Shown: positions 1 to 6,141, numbered from the stretch's first letter. The stretch is 8,454 nucleotides of DNA from Algisphaera sp039180025 (GCA_039180025.1 JBCDDZ010000093.1:1-8454); one strand, 5' to 3'. Notes: generated by a model not told the origin, from the letters alone. Program-made: numbers and translations.

Positions 1-1105
1 CCCGCCCGCCGCCCGCGCTTGCTTCCTCGGAATCAGCGGCGGATACGTTTGCTCCCGAAGCGACCTCGGGTCCGGCGTGACCCTGCTCGGAGGCAGAGCC
101 CTCGGCGGGGCGGCTTCCGGGAGCGCGGGGGGAGCTTCCGGGAACCGGGGTGGGGGGGGGGAAGCGGGCGAGGAAGCGGCCGACGGTTTGGGGGGTGAGC
201 GCGATCTCGGGGACCAGCACGATGACCCCGGGGCGGGGGTGGTCGGCCGGGAGGGCCGCGTCGCGGGCGAGCAGGGCTTCGATCAACCGGAGGTACACCT
301 CGGTCTTGCCCGACCCGGTCACGCCGTGGAGCAGGTGGACGCCGAACCCTTCGCCGAGCGCGGCGGAGAGGCGGTCCACCGCGTGGGCCTGGGCGGGGGT
401 GAGGTCGGGGGGCGGGCCGGCGTCGGCGGTGGTCTCCTGGGCGCGCAGGTCCAGGTCGGACACGACGGTTTCCTGCCGGCGGGATTCGAGCAGGCCCCGC
501 GTGACGAGCTGGTTGACCGGGGAAATAGACCGGGCCCCGGCGGCGTCGGCCAGGGCCCTGGGGTCCCACCATTTCGGATCGCCCGCCGCGGCGTCGAGCA
601 CCGCCTGCTGGAGCGCGGTGGGCTTCTTGCCGCCCGGCGGGTTGGGGGGCGAGGGGGCCCGGCGGACCTGGGGGCGCTGGCGGGTGCCGGTGGCGCGTTT
701 GACCGCGGCGGGCAGGAGGCTGGCGAAGACCATACCCAGCGGGCAGCAGTAATAGCCGGCGATCCAGCGGGCCAACTCGACAAGGTCGGGGGGCAGGGAG
801 GCGGCGGCCCGCTCCCGGCCGCGGATGGATTTGACGCGTTTGATCGCCGGGTCGACCCGGTCGCTAAGCCCCACCACGTAGCCCACCGCCGACCGGTTGC
901 CCCGGCCCAGCGGGACGGTCACGCGGTCGCCCACGGCCAGGTCCGGAAGCTCGGGCGGGACCGCGTAGGTCAGCCCGCCGTCGGCCGAGTCGATGCTGCG
1001 TTCGAGGGCGACCTGGGCGTAGCCCAAAGGAAAGCCGCCGGGGTCGGGGTCGGCCGGGGGGGAGACGCCGGCGGGAAACAGGGACTCGGCGTCGGCGTCG
1101 GGCAC
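1..1105 (-). CDS. priA: Primosomal protein N' / replication restart helicase PriA, N-terminal part (runs off left edge)
   Basis: PriA reloads the replicative helicase at stalled forks; it is a 3'-5' superfamily 2 DNA helicase in the cytoplasm. The frame is open from a GTG at 1105 to the window edge (368 codons visible, C-terminus missing). Seen in order: a 3' DNA-binding domain at residues ~28-130 (YAQVALERSID, VGDRVTVPLGRGN), a winged-helix-like segment ~160-215, then the helicase core with Walker A GVTGSGKTEVYL (261-272, Lys267) and motif VPEIALTPQ (298-306). These two motifs in this spacing are diagnostic of PriA. After FLARF (311-315) the sequence does not continue into the usual family segment but enters at least 50 residues of Pro/Gly/Ser/Ala/Glu low complexity, so this copy carries a large loop insertion or has decayed beyond the edge. 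The GTG start is chosen because a TACACT element lies 6 nt upstream. The Cys-rich zinc region is outside the window. Divergent from mutS. Confidence 0.9.
   Translation of the reverse strand, partial: MPDADAESLFPAGVSPPADPDPGGFPLGYAQVALERSIDSADGGLTYAVPPELPDLAVGDRVTVPLGRGNRSAVGYVVGLSDRVDPAIKRVKSIRGRERAAASLPPDLVELARWIAGYYCCPLGMVFASLLPAAVKRATGTRQRPQVRRAPSPPNPPGGKKPTALQQAVLDAAAGDPKWWDPRALADAAGARSISPVNQLVTRGLLESRRQETVVSDLDLRAQETTADAGPPPDLTPAQAHAVDRLSAALGEGFGVHLLHGVTGSGKTEVYLRLIEALLARDAALPADHPRPGVIVLVPEIALTPQTVGRFLARFPPPTPVPGSSPRAPGSRPAEGSASEQGHAGPEVASGANVSAADSEEASAGGGR
113..143. repeat. Two copies of a GC-rich word inside the PriA low-complexity insert
   Basis: The ten-base word GCTTCCGGGA occurs at 113-122 and 134-143, exactly 21 bp (seven codons) apart. 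On the priA strand each copy reads TCCCGGAAGC and encodes Pro-Gly-Ser, giving PGS-SPRA-PGSR. The same core (TTCCGGG) is repeated in the mutS inserts but in the opposite coding orientation. This is a short degenerate tandem duplication and not a transposon end. Confidence 0.5.
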
Positions 1106-1111
1106 GGGGCG

Positions 1112-1117
1112 AGTGTA
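1112..1117 (-). promoter_or_regulatory. -10 element of priA, leaderless-type
   Basis: On the minus strand the sequence reads GCTACACT, six bases (CGCCCC), then the GTG start at 1105. A TACACT hexamer this close to the start codon would place the transcription start at or within a base or two of the GTG. No convincing -35 or Shine-Dalgarno sequence is visible. The same arrangement precedes mutS and moaE, which raises confidence. Confidence 0.55.
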
Positions 1118-1162
1118 GCGGAGTCGATGGGCGACGCGGGCCAGCGCGGCGGCGGGATACGC

Positions 1163-1168
1163 TACATT
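1163..1168 (+). promoter_or_regulatory. -10 element of mutS, leaderless-type
   Basis: GCTACATT followed by eight bases (GGCGGGCG) and the GTG start at 1177. It mirrors the priA element on the opposite strand 45 bp away, so the spacer is a compact divergent promoter pair. No -35 match at 16-18 bp and no Shine-Dalgarno sequence were seen. It supports the upstream GTG as the mutS start over the internal ATG at 1450. Confidence 0.5.
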
Positions 1169-1176
1169 GGCGGGCG

Positions 1177-4100
1177 GTGTCTGCCCCGAACCCCCCCGCC
1201 GCTGCCCATGACCCGGACCCACGTCAAACGGCCGCGGGGTCCGCGACGGGACCCGGGCCCGGAACGGGTGATCCGCCGGCTTCGGCCGCAACGCCTAAAA
1301 CCCAGCGCGGCGGGGACGTTACTACGCAACCCCCCCCAAACGCCGGGGGTGGGTCGAAGCCTGCCCGGGGTTCCGCGGCCAAAGGGTCCGGGGGAAGAGG
1401 TTCGCGGGGGAGAGGTTCCGGGGGAAGTTCCGGGGGGGAAACGCCGGCGATGCGGCAGTTCTGGCGGTTTAAAGAGGAGCACCCGGGGTGTGTGCTGTTT
1501 TTCCGGATGGGGGATTTTTATGAGATGTTCTTCGACGACGCGGAGTTGGCACACCGGGTGCTGGGGGTGACGCTGACGCAGCGGACCGCGGGCGTGCCGA
1601 TGGCGGGCGTGCCGTACCACAGCGTCGAGGGGTATCTGCAGCGGATGGTGCAGGCGGGGTACCGGGTGGCGATGTGCGATCAGGTCGGCGACGCGAAAAC
1701 GGCGAAGGCAGCCGGGACGGTGGTCGAGCGGGACGTGACGCGGGTGATCACGCCCGGGACGCTGACCGACGAGTCGCTGCTGGCCGACGAGCAGACCAAC
1801 CCGTGCGCCGCGGTGGTGTTCCACGGCGACGGGCGGGCGTCGCTGGCGTGGGCGGAGCTGAGCACGGGGCGGTTCCAGCTCGCCACGGTGGACGAGGGCC
1901 AGGCCGAGGACGAGCTGGCCCGGGTGGGCCCCCGCGAGCTGTTGTACTGCCAGACCGCGGACGGGGAAGCGCCGGCGCGGGTCGAGAAGCTGACGATCCG
2001 GGGGCCGCGGACGGGCCGACCCGGCTGGCAGTTCCGGCAGGCCGAAGCGGTCGCGGCGCTGCGCAAACAGTACGGCGTGGCGAGCCTGGCGGGGTTCGGG
2101 CTCGACGAGAAAGACCCCGCCCTGGGCGCGGCGGGCGGGCTGTTGGCCTACCTCCTGGAGACGCAGCGCAGCGAGAGCGGGGTGCTTAAGCACCTGCGAC
2201 CGCCCCGGCCGTTCGCGCGGGCGCAGCACCTGGTGATCGATCAGGCGTCGCTGGCGAGCCTCGAGATCGAAGCGACGCTGCGGCCCGGAGAAACCGACGG
2301 GTCGCTGCTGGGGCTGTTCCGCCGGGGCGGGGGGCGCTCGGGGAGGCGGTCCGGGGGCGCTTCGGGGGGGACTTCCGGGGGCGCTTCCGGGGGCGCTTCC
2401 GGGGGGGGGTGTGTGACGGCGATGGGCAAGCGGCGGCTGCGGGATTGGCTGTGCTACCCGCTGGCGGACCGCGGGGCGATCGAGGCGCGGCAGCAGGTGG
2501 TGCAGGCGTTGGTGGACGATGCGCGGTTCGGGGACGAGCTGGCCGGGGCGCTCGACGGGGTCCACGACGTGCCACGGGTGCTGGCCCGGCTGGCGGTGGG
2601 GCGAGCGCTGCCGCGGGACGTGGTGGCGCTGGGGCGCAGCGCGGGGTGCGCGGCGGCGCTGGAAGAGGCCCTGTGCGAACGCCCCACGGTCGCGGGGTTC
2701 CACGAAACGGTGGCGGGCCTGCGCGAGACGCTCACGTCGATCGCCGAGGCGATCGCCCAGGCCTGCCGGGACGAGGACGTGCCCGCCCACCTGCGCGAAG
2801 GCGGGCTGATCCGGGATGGATTCGACGCGGAGCTGGACGAGTGCCGAGGCCTGCAGCGGGACTCGAACACCTGGCTGGCGGAGTATCAGCGAGGGCTGAT
2901 CGAACAGACCGGGGTGGCGAGCCTGAAGGTGGGCTACAACAAGGTGTTCGGCTACTACATCGAGGTCAGCGCCGCGAACCGCGACAAGATCCGCGACGAA
3001 GACCCGGCGTTTGCGGCGTGGACGCGGAAGCAGACCCTGAAGAACGCCGAGCGGTTCATCACGCCGGACCTGAAGACGTTCGAGGGGAAAGTGCTCTCGG
3101 CGCAGGGGCGGGCGGTCGCGCGGGAGCAGCAGCTTTTCGGGGAGCTGTGCGGGGCGTGCGAGGCGGAGATCGAGACGCTGCACGGGTTCGCGGAGGTGGT
3201 GGCGGACCTGGACGTGCTGCTGTGCTTCGGGCGGCGGGCGACGCGGCAGCGGTACGTCCGGCCCGAGATGGTCGACGAGCCGATCCTCACGGCCCGCGGA
3301 GCACGGCACCCGGTGCTGGGCGAGCTGCTGGGCGACCGGTACGTGCCGAACGACATCGGGCTGGGCCGGGGGTTCGACGCCTCGGCAGACCACGGGCCGG
3401 CGACGGTGGGCGAGGACGGGCATGTTGAACAGGGCGAGGCGGCGGCCGGGGGGGACGCGACGCTGGGCCTGATCACGGGGCCGAACATGGCGGGGAAATC
3501 GACGTATATCCGGACCGCGGCGCTGCTGACGCTGTTGGCGCATACGGGGAGCTTTGTGCCGGCGGACGCGGCGACCGTGGGGATGTGCGACCGGATCTTT
3601 ACGCGGGTAGGCGCGCACGACGAATTGCATGCGGGCCGGTCGACGTTCATGGTGGAGATGACCGAGACGGCGAACCTCTGCCACCACGCGACGGAGCGGT
3701 CGCTGGTGATTCTGGATGAGATCGGGCGGGGGACGTCGACGCTCGACGGGCTGAGCCTGGCGTGGGCGATCGCCGAGCACCTGGCGGGGGTGGGCTGCCG
3801 GTGCCTGTTCGCGACGCATTACCACGAGCTGACGACACTGGCGGAGCGGGGGATCGAGGGGGCGGGGGTGCGGAGCGGGGTGAAGAACCTGAACGTGAGC
3901 GTGCGGGAGTGGAACGATGAGATCGTGTTTCTGCATCGGATCGTGCCCGGCGCCACGGACCGCAGCTACGGGATCCAGGTGGCGAAGCTGGCGGGGCTGC
4001 CGGCGGAGGTGGTGGCGCGGGCGCACGGGCTTCTGGCGGAGCTGACGGTGAGCCACGCCGGGCCCGGCGGGGGAAACGGGGGGCCGACCGGGGGGCGGGG

Positions 4101-4281
4101 CGGATCGGGACGGGGGGCGGCGGGCGCCGCGGGGGCGGAGCCGCAGCTGCCGCTGTTCGCGGCGGCGGAGGAGCACCCGGTGGTGGCGGCGCTGCGGGGG
4201 GCGGAGCTGGAGCGGATGTCGCCGATGGACGCATTCGATCTGCTGCGGGAGCTGCGCGAGCGGGCGGGCGGGGCGTCGTAA
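1177..4281 (+). CDS. mutS: DNA mismatch repair protein MutS
   Basis: MutS recognises base mismatches and small loops and, as an ATP-driven clamp, recruits MutL. Visible in order: a disordered N-terminal tail (1-91, Pro/Ala then Gly/Ser/Arg); mismatch-binding domain I with GDFYEMF (Phe114-x-Glu116 contacts the mismatch); connector and core domains; the core/clamp motif LKVGYNKVFGYYIEVS (583-598); Walker A GPNMAGKST (768-776, Lys774); AGRSTFMVEM; Walker B with Asp847-Glu848; ATHYHELT; and a C-terminal QLPLF (990-994) matching the beta-clamp-binding pentapeptide. At 1034 residues it is well above the ~850-880 typical of MutS1. The excess is the N-terminal tail, a Gly/Ser/Ala insert at 382-411, a ~33-residue linker before Walker A (730-762) and a Gly-rich stretch before QLPLF. 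All catalytic motifs are intact, so it should be active. GTG start chosen from the adjacent -10; ATG at 1450 (residue 92) is the alternative and would still give a complete core. Confidence 0.95.
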   Translation: MSAPNPPAAAHDPDPRQTAAGSATGPGPGTGDPPASAATPKTQRGGDVTTQPPPNAGGGSKPARGSAAKGSGGRGSRGRGSGGSSGGETPAMRQFWRFKEEHPGCVLFFRMGDFYEMFFDDAELAHRVLGVTLTQRTAGVPMAGVPYHSVEGYLQRMVQAGYRVAMCDQVGDAKTAKAAGTVVERDVTRVITPGTLTDESLLADEQTNPCAAVVFHGDGRASLAWAELSTGRFQLATVDEGQAEDELARVGPRELLYCQTADGEAPARVEKLTIRGPRTGRPGWQFRQAEAVAALRKQYGVASLAGFGLDEKDPALGAAGGLLAYLLETQRSESGVLKHLRPPRPFARAQHLVIDQASLASLEIEATLRPGETDGSLLGLFRRGGGRSGRRSGGASGGTSGGASGGASGGGCVTAMGKRRLRDWLCYPLADRGAIEARQQVVQALVDDARFGDELAGALDGVHDVPRVLARLAVGRALPRDVVALGRSAGCAAALEEALCERPTVAGFHETVAGLRETLTSIAEAIAQACRDEDVPAHLREGGLIRDGFDAELDECRGLQRDSNTWLAEYQRGLIEQTGVASLKVGYNKVFGYYIEVSAANRDKIRDEDPAFAAWTRKQTLKNAERFITPDLKTFEGKVLSAQGRAVAREQQLFGELCGACEAEIETLHGFAEVVADLDVLLCFGRRATRQRYVRPEMVDEPILTARGARHPVLGELLGDRYVPNDIGLGRGFDASADHGPATVGEDGHVEQGEAAAGGDATLGLITGPNMAGKSTYIRTAALLTLLAHTGSFVPADAATVGMCDRIFTRVGAHDELHAGRSTFMVEMTETANLCHHATERSLVILDEIGRGTSTLDGLSLAWAIAEHLAGVGCRCLFATHYHELTTLAERGIEGAGVRSGVKNLNVSVREWNDEIVFLHRIVPGATDRSYGIQVAKLAGLPAEVVARAHGLLAELTVSHAGPGGGNGGPTGGRGGSGRGAAGAAGAEPQLPLFAAAEEHPVVAALRGAELERMSPMDAFDLLRELRERAGGAS
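1384..1437 (+). repeat. 15-bp imperfect tandem repeat in the mutS N-terminal tail
   Basis: Three 15-bp units start at 1384, 1399 and 1414, followed by a partial unit from 1429. Each carries a version of GGTTCCGGGGGAAGA and encodes Gly-Ser-Gly/Arg-Gly-Arg/Ser. The unit length is a multiple of three, so copy-number change keeps the frame. It lies just before the conserved MutS domain I. Confidence 0.6.
2350..2406 (+). repeat. 12-bp tandem repeat encoding a Ser-Gly-Gly-Ala linker inside MutS
   Basis: Four tandem 12-bp units begin at 2350, 2362, 2374 and 2386, with a partial unit to 2406. The consensus TCCGGGGGCGCT encodes Ser-Gly-Gly-Ala; the second unit is Ser-Gly-Gly-Thr, and units three and four are identical. 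The insert interrupts the MutS core between GSLLGLF and CVTAMGKRRLRDWL, which are normally separated by only a few residues. The protein evidently tolerates a flexible loop here. Confidence 0.8.
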
Positions 4282-4290
4282 AGACGCCTC
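4270..4290 (+). terminator. Hairpin enclosing the mutS stop codon
   Basis: GGGGCGTC (4270-4277) can pair with GACGCCTC (4283-4290), giving an eight-base-pair stem with one G-U pair. The five-base loop GTAAA contains the mutS TAA stop. No T-run follows (the next bases are GGGGG), so it is not a classical intrinsic terminator. It could protect the mRNA 3' end or attenuate read-through into moaE, whose -10 begins 6 bp later. Confidence 0.35.
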
Positions 4291-4295
4291 GGGGG

Positions 4296-4301
4296 TACAC
4301 T
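4296..4301 (+). promoter_or_regulatory. -10 element of moaE, leaderless-type
   Basis: GGTACACT followed by seven bases (GGGTTTA) and the GTG start at 4309. It has the same TACACT hexamer as priA. It suggests moaE has its own transcription start immediately after mutS, although read-through from mutS is also possible. No clear -35 was found. Confidence 0.5.
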
Positions 4302-4308
4302 GGGTTTA

Positions 4309-4779
4309 GTGACTTCCGCGTCTTCTCCGCCCACGCCCGAACCGCCGCAACTCGAGACGGGGCTGCACCGCGGGCCCGTTGAAGTCGTGGCGCTTGCGGG
4401 GGACAGGAGCGCGGGGGGCGAGTGCGTGTTTCTGGGGCGGACCCGGGGGGAGCGACACAAGGCGTACGGGGAATTGCTTCGGCTGGAGTACGAGGCGTAC
4501 CCGGCGATGGCGGAGCGGGGGCTCGCGGCGTTGGCGGCGGAGGTCGCGGCGGAGTTCGGGTGCACGGCGGTGCGGCTGGTGCACGCGGTCGGGCCGGTGG
4601 CGGTGGGCGAGGCGAGCGTGGTGGTCCAGACGGCCGCGGCGCACCGGGCCGAGGCGTTCGCGGCCTGCCGGGCGGGGATCGATCGGCTCAAGGCCGAGCT
4701 GCCGATCTGGAAGCGGGAGGTCTGGGCGGGGGGCGAAACCTTCGTGGCGGGGACGGCGGTCGGCGGACCGCGGGGTTAA
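4309..4779 (+). CDS. moaE: Molybdopterin synthase catalytic subunit MoaE
   Basis: MoaE forms a heterotetramer with the sulfur carrier MoaD and converts precursor Z (cPMP) to molybdopterin, the dithiolene ligand of molybdenum cofactor, in the cytoplasm. Family hallmarks are visible: ECVFLGRTRGE (38-48), LEYEAYPAMAE (59-69), VGPVAVGEASVVV (94-106), AHRAEAFAACR (111-121) and LKAELPIWKRE (127-137). Lys128 and Lys135 correspond to the two active-site lysines of E. coli MoaE (Lys119 and Lys126). Its 156 residues are close to the family norm, with a ~20-residue Pro/Ser-rich N-terminal tail. The GTG start is supported by TACACT 7 nt upstream. It starts 27 bp after mutS and is followed 23 bp later by an aldolase-like gene. 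No moaD, moaA, moaC or molybdoenzyme gene is in view, so the rest of the pathway must lie elsewhere. Confidence 0.93.
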   Translation: MTSASSPPTPEPPQLETGLHRGPVEVVALAGDRSAGGECVFLGRTRGERHKAYGELLRLEYEAYPAMAERGLAALAAEVAAEFGCTAVRLVHAVGPVAVGEASVVVQTAAAHRAEAFAACRAGIDRLKAELPIWKREVWAGGETFVAGTAVGGPRG

Positions 4780-4792
4780 GGTGTAGCCGACC

Positions 4793-4796
4793 AGGG
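4793..4796 (+). promoter_or_regulatory. Shine-Dalgarno-like site for the aldolase-like gene
   Basis: AGGG at 4793-4796 lies six bases before the ATG at 4803, a normal Shine-Dalgarno spacing. No -10 element is seen in the 23-bp gap after moaE. This gene is therefore probably co-transcribed with moaE and translated from its own ribosome binding site, unlike the leaderless genes around it. Confidence 0.35.
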
Positions 4797-4802
4797 TGTG
4801 TT

Positions 4803-5387
4803 ATGGACGAAGCCAAACTCCGACAACAGGTCTGCAACGCGTCGCATCAGCTCTGGATGCGTGGGCTGATCGCGGGGGCCGACGGGCTGGTCGCGTTGGA
4901 ACTGCACCGCCGACGGTACATCGTCACCCCGCCGGGGCGGCGGCGGATCAACCTGCACCCCGAGGATCTGGTCTGCGTCGATCTGGAGGGCCGGGACCTG
5001 ATGGCGGAGTCGGACCTTCAGCCCGAGCACTGGTCCCCGCACCGGGTGGTGTTCCAGCACACCATGCGGGCACAGCCCGAAGAGATCCGGCGGGGCGACG
5101 CCCGGGAAGTCAAGGCGACCGTGCTCGGCACGCCGCCGAAGCTCACCGCGCTGCTCGCCCTCGAGCCCGAGGCGACGGCGCTGCGTCTGCACGGGCACCC
5201 GCCGGTCCCCATCGTCTGGCCCCAGGACGAAACCGCGCTGCGCACTGCGATCCTTAAGCACCCGGTCGTCGCGCTGCAGGGCACGGGGCTCTTCGCGTCG
5301 GGGGCCACGCTCGGGCAGACGCTGTCGAGCCTGGAACACGCCGAGCAGGCCGCGGACATCGAGATCAACCTCCGGCTGCTCCGCTGA
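4803..5387 (+). CDS. Class II aldolase/adducin-fold protein, predicted non-catalytic
   Basis: The 194-residue protein resembles the class II aldolase/adducin family (FucA, AraD) in length and segment order: LWMRGLIAGADGLV (17-30) matches the N-terminal phosphate-site region, YIVTPPG (39-45) the TPxG loop, NLHPEDLVCVDLEGR (50-64) the following strand, and LQGTGLFASG...LEHAEQAADIEINL (158-190) the C-terminal helix. Compared with E. coli FucA, the key residues are absent: the Zn ligands His92/His94 fall on Leu108/Thr110 (ATVLGTPP), His155 falls on Thr161, and catalytic Glu73 falls on about His80. The Asn29 phosphate contact is Leu29. I infer a pseudoenzyme or a protein with a changed function. 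The frame is intact with no stops and normal local codon use, so it is not an obvious pseudogene. It lies 23 bp after moaE. The ATG at 4803 is the only good start, although the frame stays open far upstream into moaE. The true role is unknown. Confidence 0.75.
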   Translation: MDEAKLRQQVCNASHQLWMRGLIAGADGLVALELHRRRYIVTPPGRRRINLHPEDLVCVDLEGRDLMAESDLQPEHWSPHRVVFQHTMRAQPEEIRRGDAREVKATVLGTPPKLTALLALEPEATALRLHGHPPVPIVWPQDETALRTAILKHPVVALQGTGLFASGATLGQTLSSLEHAEQAADIEINLRLLR

Positions 5388-5388
5388 T

Positions 5389-5434
5389 CGGCCGCGCAAT
5401 GCCCCCCCGCTTCCGCGGCCGCGTCTCGATTTTT
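5389..5434 (+). terminator. Possible intrinsic terminator after the aldolase-like gene
   Basis: CGGCCGCG (5389-5396), immediately after the TGA stop, is perfectly complementary to CGCGGCCG (5414-5421). The loop is 17 bases, and a five-T run (5430-5434) begins eight bases past the stem. The GC-rich stem and T-run suit a terminator ending the moaE/aldolase-like unit. The long loop and the gap before the T-run make it imperfect. Confidence 0.35.
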
Positions 5435-5487
5435 CCGTTTGAGCCTGCCACCCCGTCGCACCTACCCGGCCCCGCGACCGACCCGCT

Positions 5488-6141
5488 ATGAAACCCACCG
5501 CCGCCGAAAAATCCCGGGCCCGCCGGCTGTACGCCAAGCTCGACGGGCTCTACCCCGATGCCGAGTGTGCGCTGCATTACGAAACGCCGTTCCAGCTACT
5601 CGTCGCGACGATCCTGTCGGCCCAGTGCACCGACGAGGCGGTGAACAAAGCCACGCCCGCGCTGTTCAAACGCTACCCCACCCCCGAAAAGATGGCCGAA
5701 GCGGAACCGAAGGTTCTAGAAGAGCTCGTCAAGACCTGCGGCTTCTACCGCAACAAGGCCAAGAACCTCAAGGCCGCCGCGACCCTGATCGTCGACGACT
5801 TCGGCGGCGAAGTCCCCCGCACGATCGAAGCCCTCATCAAACTCCCGGGGGCCGCCCGCAAGACCGCCAACGTCGTCCTCGGCAACGCCTTCGGCATCAA
5901 CGAAGGCATGGTCGTCGACACCCACATCGGCCGACTGTCCGTCCGCCTCGGTTTGACCGAACACGATTCTAAAAACGCCGTGAAGATCGAACAAGACCTC
6001 ATGGCCCTCTTTCCCCGCAAGACCTGGACCCCACTCGCCCACCTCTTCATCGCCCACGGCCGCGCCGTCTGCAAATCCCAAAACCCCAAGTGCGACACCT
6101 GCCCGATCAAGCGCAGTTGCCCGCAGATCGGTTTCGATTAG
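5488..6141 (+). CDS. nth: Endonuclease III (DNA glycosylase/AP lyase)
   Basis: Nth removes oxidised pyrimidines from DNA and nicks the abasic site by beta-elimination in base excision repair. Its 217 residues match the family length. Seen: LLVATILSAQCTDEAVNK (37-54); helix-hairpin-helix LPGAARKTANVV (119-130) with the Schiff-base Lys125; VVDTHIGRL (142-150) with catalytic Asp144; and the C-terminal [4Fe-4S] set C195-x6-C202-x2-C205-x5-C211. All catalytic and cluster residues are present. The hairpin reads LPGAARK where E. coli has LPGVGRK, so the second hairpin glycine is Ala; this probably alters backbone contacts slightly rather than abolishing function. The 100-bp gap upstream holds a possible terminator, and I cannot identify a convincing promoter there. 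Codons are strongly C-ending, unlike the G-ending mutS and moaE. The TAG stop overlaps the stop of the convergent toxin gene. Confidence 0.96.
   Translation: MKPTAAEKSRARRLYAKLDGLYPDAECALHYETPFQLLVATILSAQCTDEAVNKATPALFKRYPTPEKMAEAEPKVLEELVKTCGFYRNKAKNLKAAATLIVDDFGGEVPRTIEALIKLPGAARKTANVVLGNAFGINEGMVVDTHIGRLSVRLGLTEHDSKNAVKIEQDLMALFPRKTWTPLAHLFIAHGRAVCKSQNPKCDTCPIKRSCPQIGFD

Noticed and set aside
33..783. Minus-strand frames of 179 and 154 codons over the priA region
   Set aside because: They are out of frame with the PriA translation that shows Walker A and VPEIALTPQ, and their composition is Pro/Arg-rich noise.
77..1570. A 497-codon plus-strand frame opposite priA and running into mutS
   Set aside because: Gly/Ala/Arg-rich with no motif; priA on the other strand and mutS in another frame explain the sequence.
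1384..2406. Tandem GC-rich repeats as a possible CRISPR or mobile element
   Set aside because: Units are 12-15 bp, contiguous without spacers, in frame within mutS and translated to Gly/Ser linkers; there is no transposase or terminal inverted repeat.
1162..4176. A 1004-codon open frame antisense to mutS
   Set aside because: Its translation is Arg/Pro/His/Gln-rich with no recognisable domain, while the opposite strand encodes a full MutS. In very GC-rich DNA stop codons are rare in shadow frames.
4422..4802. N-terminal extension of the aldolase-like gene into moaE
   Set aside because: The frame is open, but the extension is Gly/Arg-rich shadow of moaE; family similarity begins after the ATG at 4803, which has AGGG upstream.
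5439..5487. Possible nth promoter (TTGAGC, 17 bp, CTACCC)
   Set aside because: The spacing fits, but the -10 matches poorly and the start codon lies much farther from it than in the other promoters of this window, so I did not call it.
4309..6141. moaE, aldolase-like gene and nth as one functional operon
   Set aside because: A terminator-like hairpin with a T-run and a 100-bp gap separates nth, and the products share no pathway; only moaE with the aldolase-like gene is plausible as a unit.
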